The notes beneath the pieces are model-generated. The model ran no database searches. It was not told the DNA's origin and saw only the letters and a list, made by a program, of their open reading frames with translations. Both the position numbers and the translations under genes were made by a program. A stretch of DNA of 51,210 nucleotides from Actinomycetota bacterium (GTDB lineage Bacteria; Actinomycetota; Acidimicrobiia; Acidimicrobiales; CADCSY01), in the NCBI GenBank assembly GCA_016781105.1, contig JADDRA010000040.1:1-51210 (forward strand). The letters run 5' to 3'. Positions within the stretch are counted from its first letter, which is position 1; each line of letters begins with the position of its first letter. Of the stretch, positions 51,209 to 51,210 are shown piece after piece.

Positions 51209-51210
51209 GG

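Overview
Very GC-rich, gene-dense chromosomal window of actinobacterial type. An Acidimicrobiia-like origin is my inference from gene content and codon bias; I ran no search. I support about 55 genes. From left to right: an ABC permease/ATPase pair; mutY; a methyltransferase; a GDSL hydrolase; a two-TM K+ channel; ilvD; two ABC-2 ATPase/permease pairs; a copper module (copZ-like gene, secreted protein, copA) that is visibly frame-broken; a MATE transporter; an MFS/TetR efflux operon; gatCAB; vapBC; an alpha/beta hydrolase; an SCP2-like protein; a PASTA Ser/Thr kinase; ligA; a cysteine desulfurase with mnmA; an RDD/SpoIIM divergent pair facing a MoxR-DUF58-DUF4350-DUF4129 operon; HtrA; an SDR; a zincin-like protein; a YfcE-type phosphoesterase; an MFS transporter; MntA-HepT; and a Pho regulon block (regX3, senX3, surE, phoU, small ORF, pstB). 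The best second-look items are: (1) three disabling lesions in copA plus one or two in the neighbouring gene, downstream of two CsoR-like palindromes; (2) a 3 x 17-bp tandem repeat that builds a chain of overlapping stop/start 7-codon mini-cistrons between an MFS gene and a phosphoesterase; (3) a recurrent TANNNT box 6-8 nt upstream of about 20 start codons, including 25-bp and 17-bp divergent promoters, suggesting pervasive leaderless transcription; (4) a long inverted repeat inside the 3' end of an ABC ATPase gene; (5) paired palindromes upstream of a gene divergent from ligA; (6) a MoxR-centred membrane gene cluster of unknown function. I found no CRISPR array, tRNA, rRNA or transposase.
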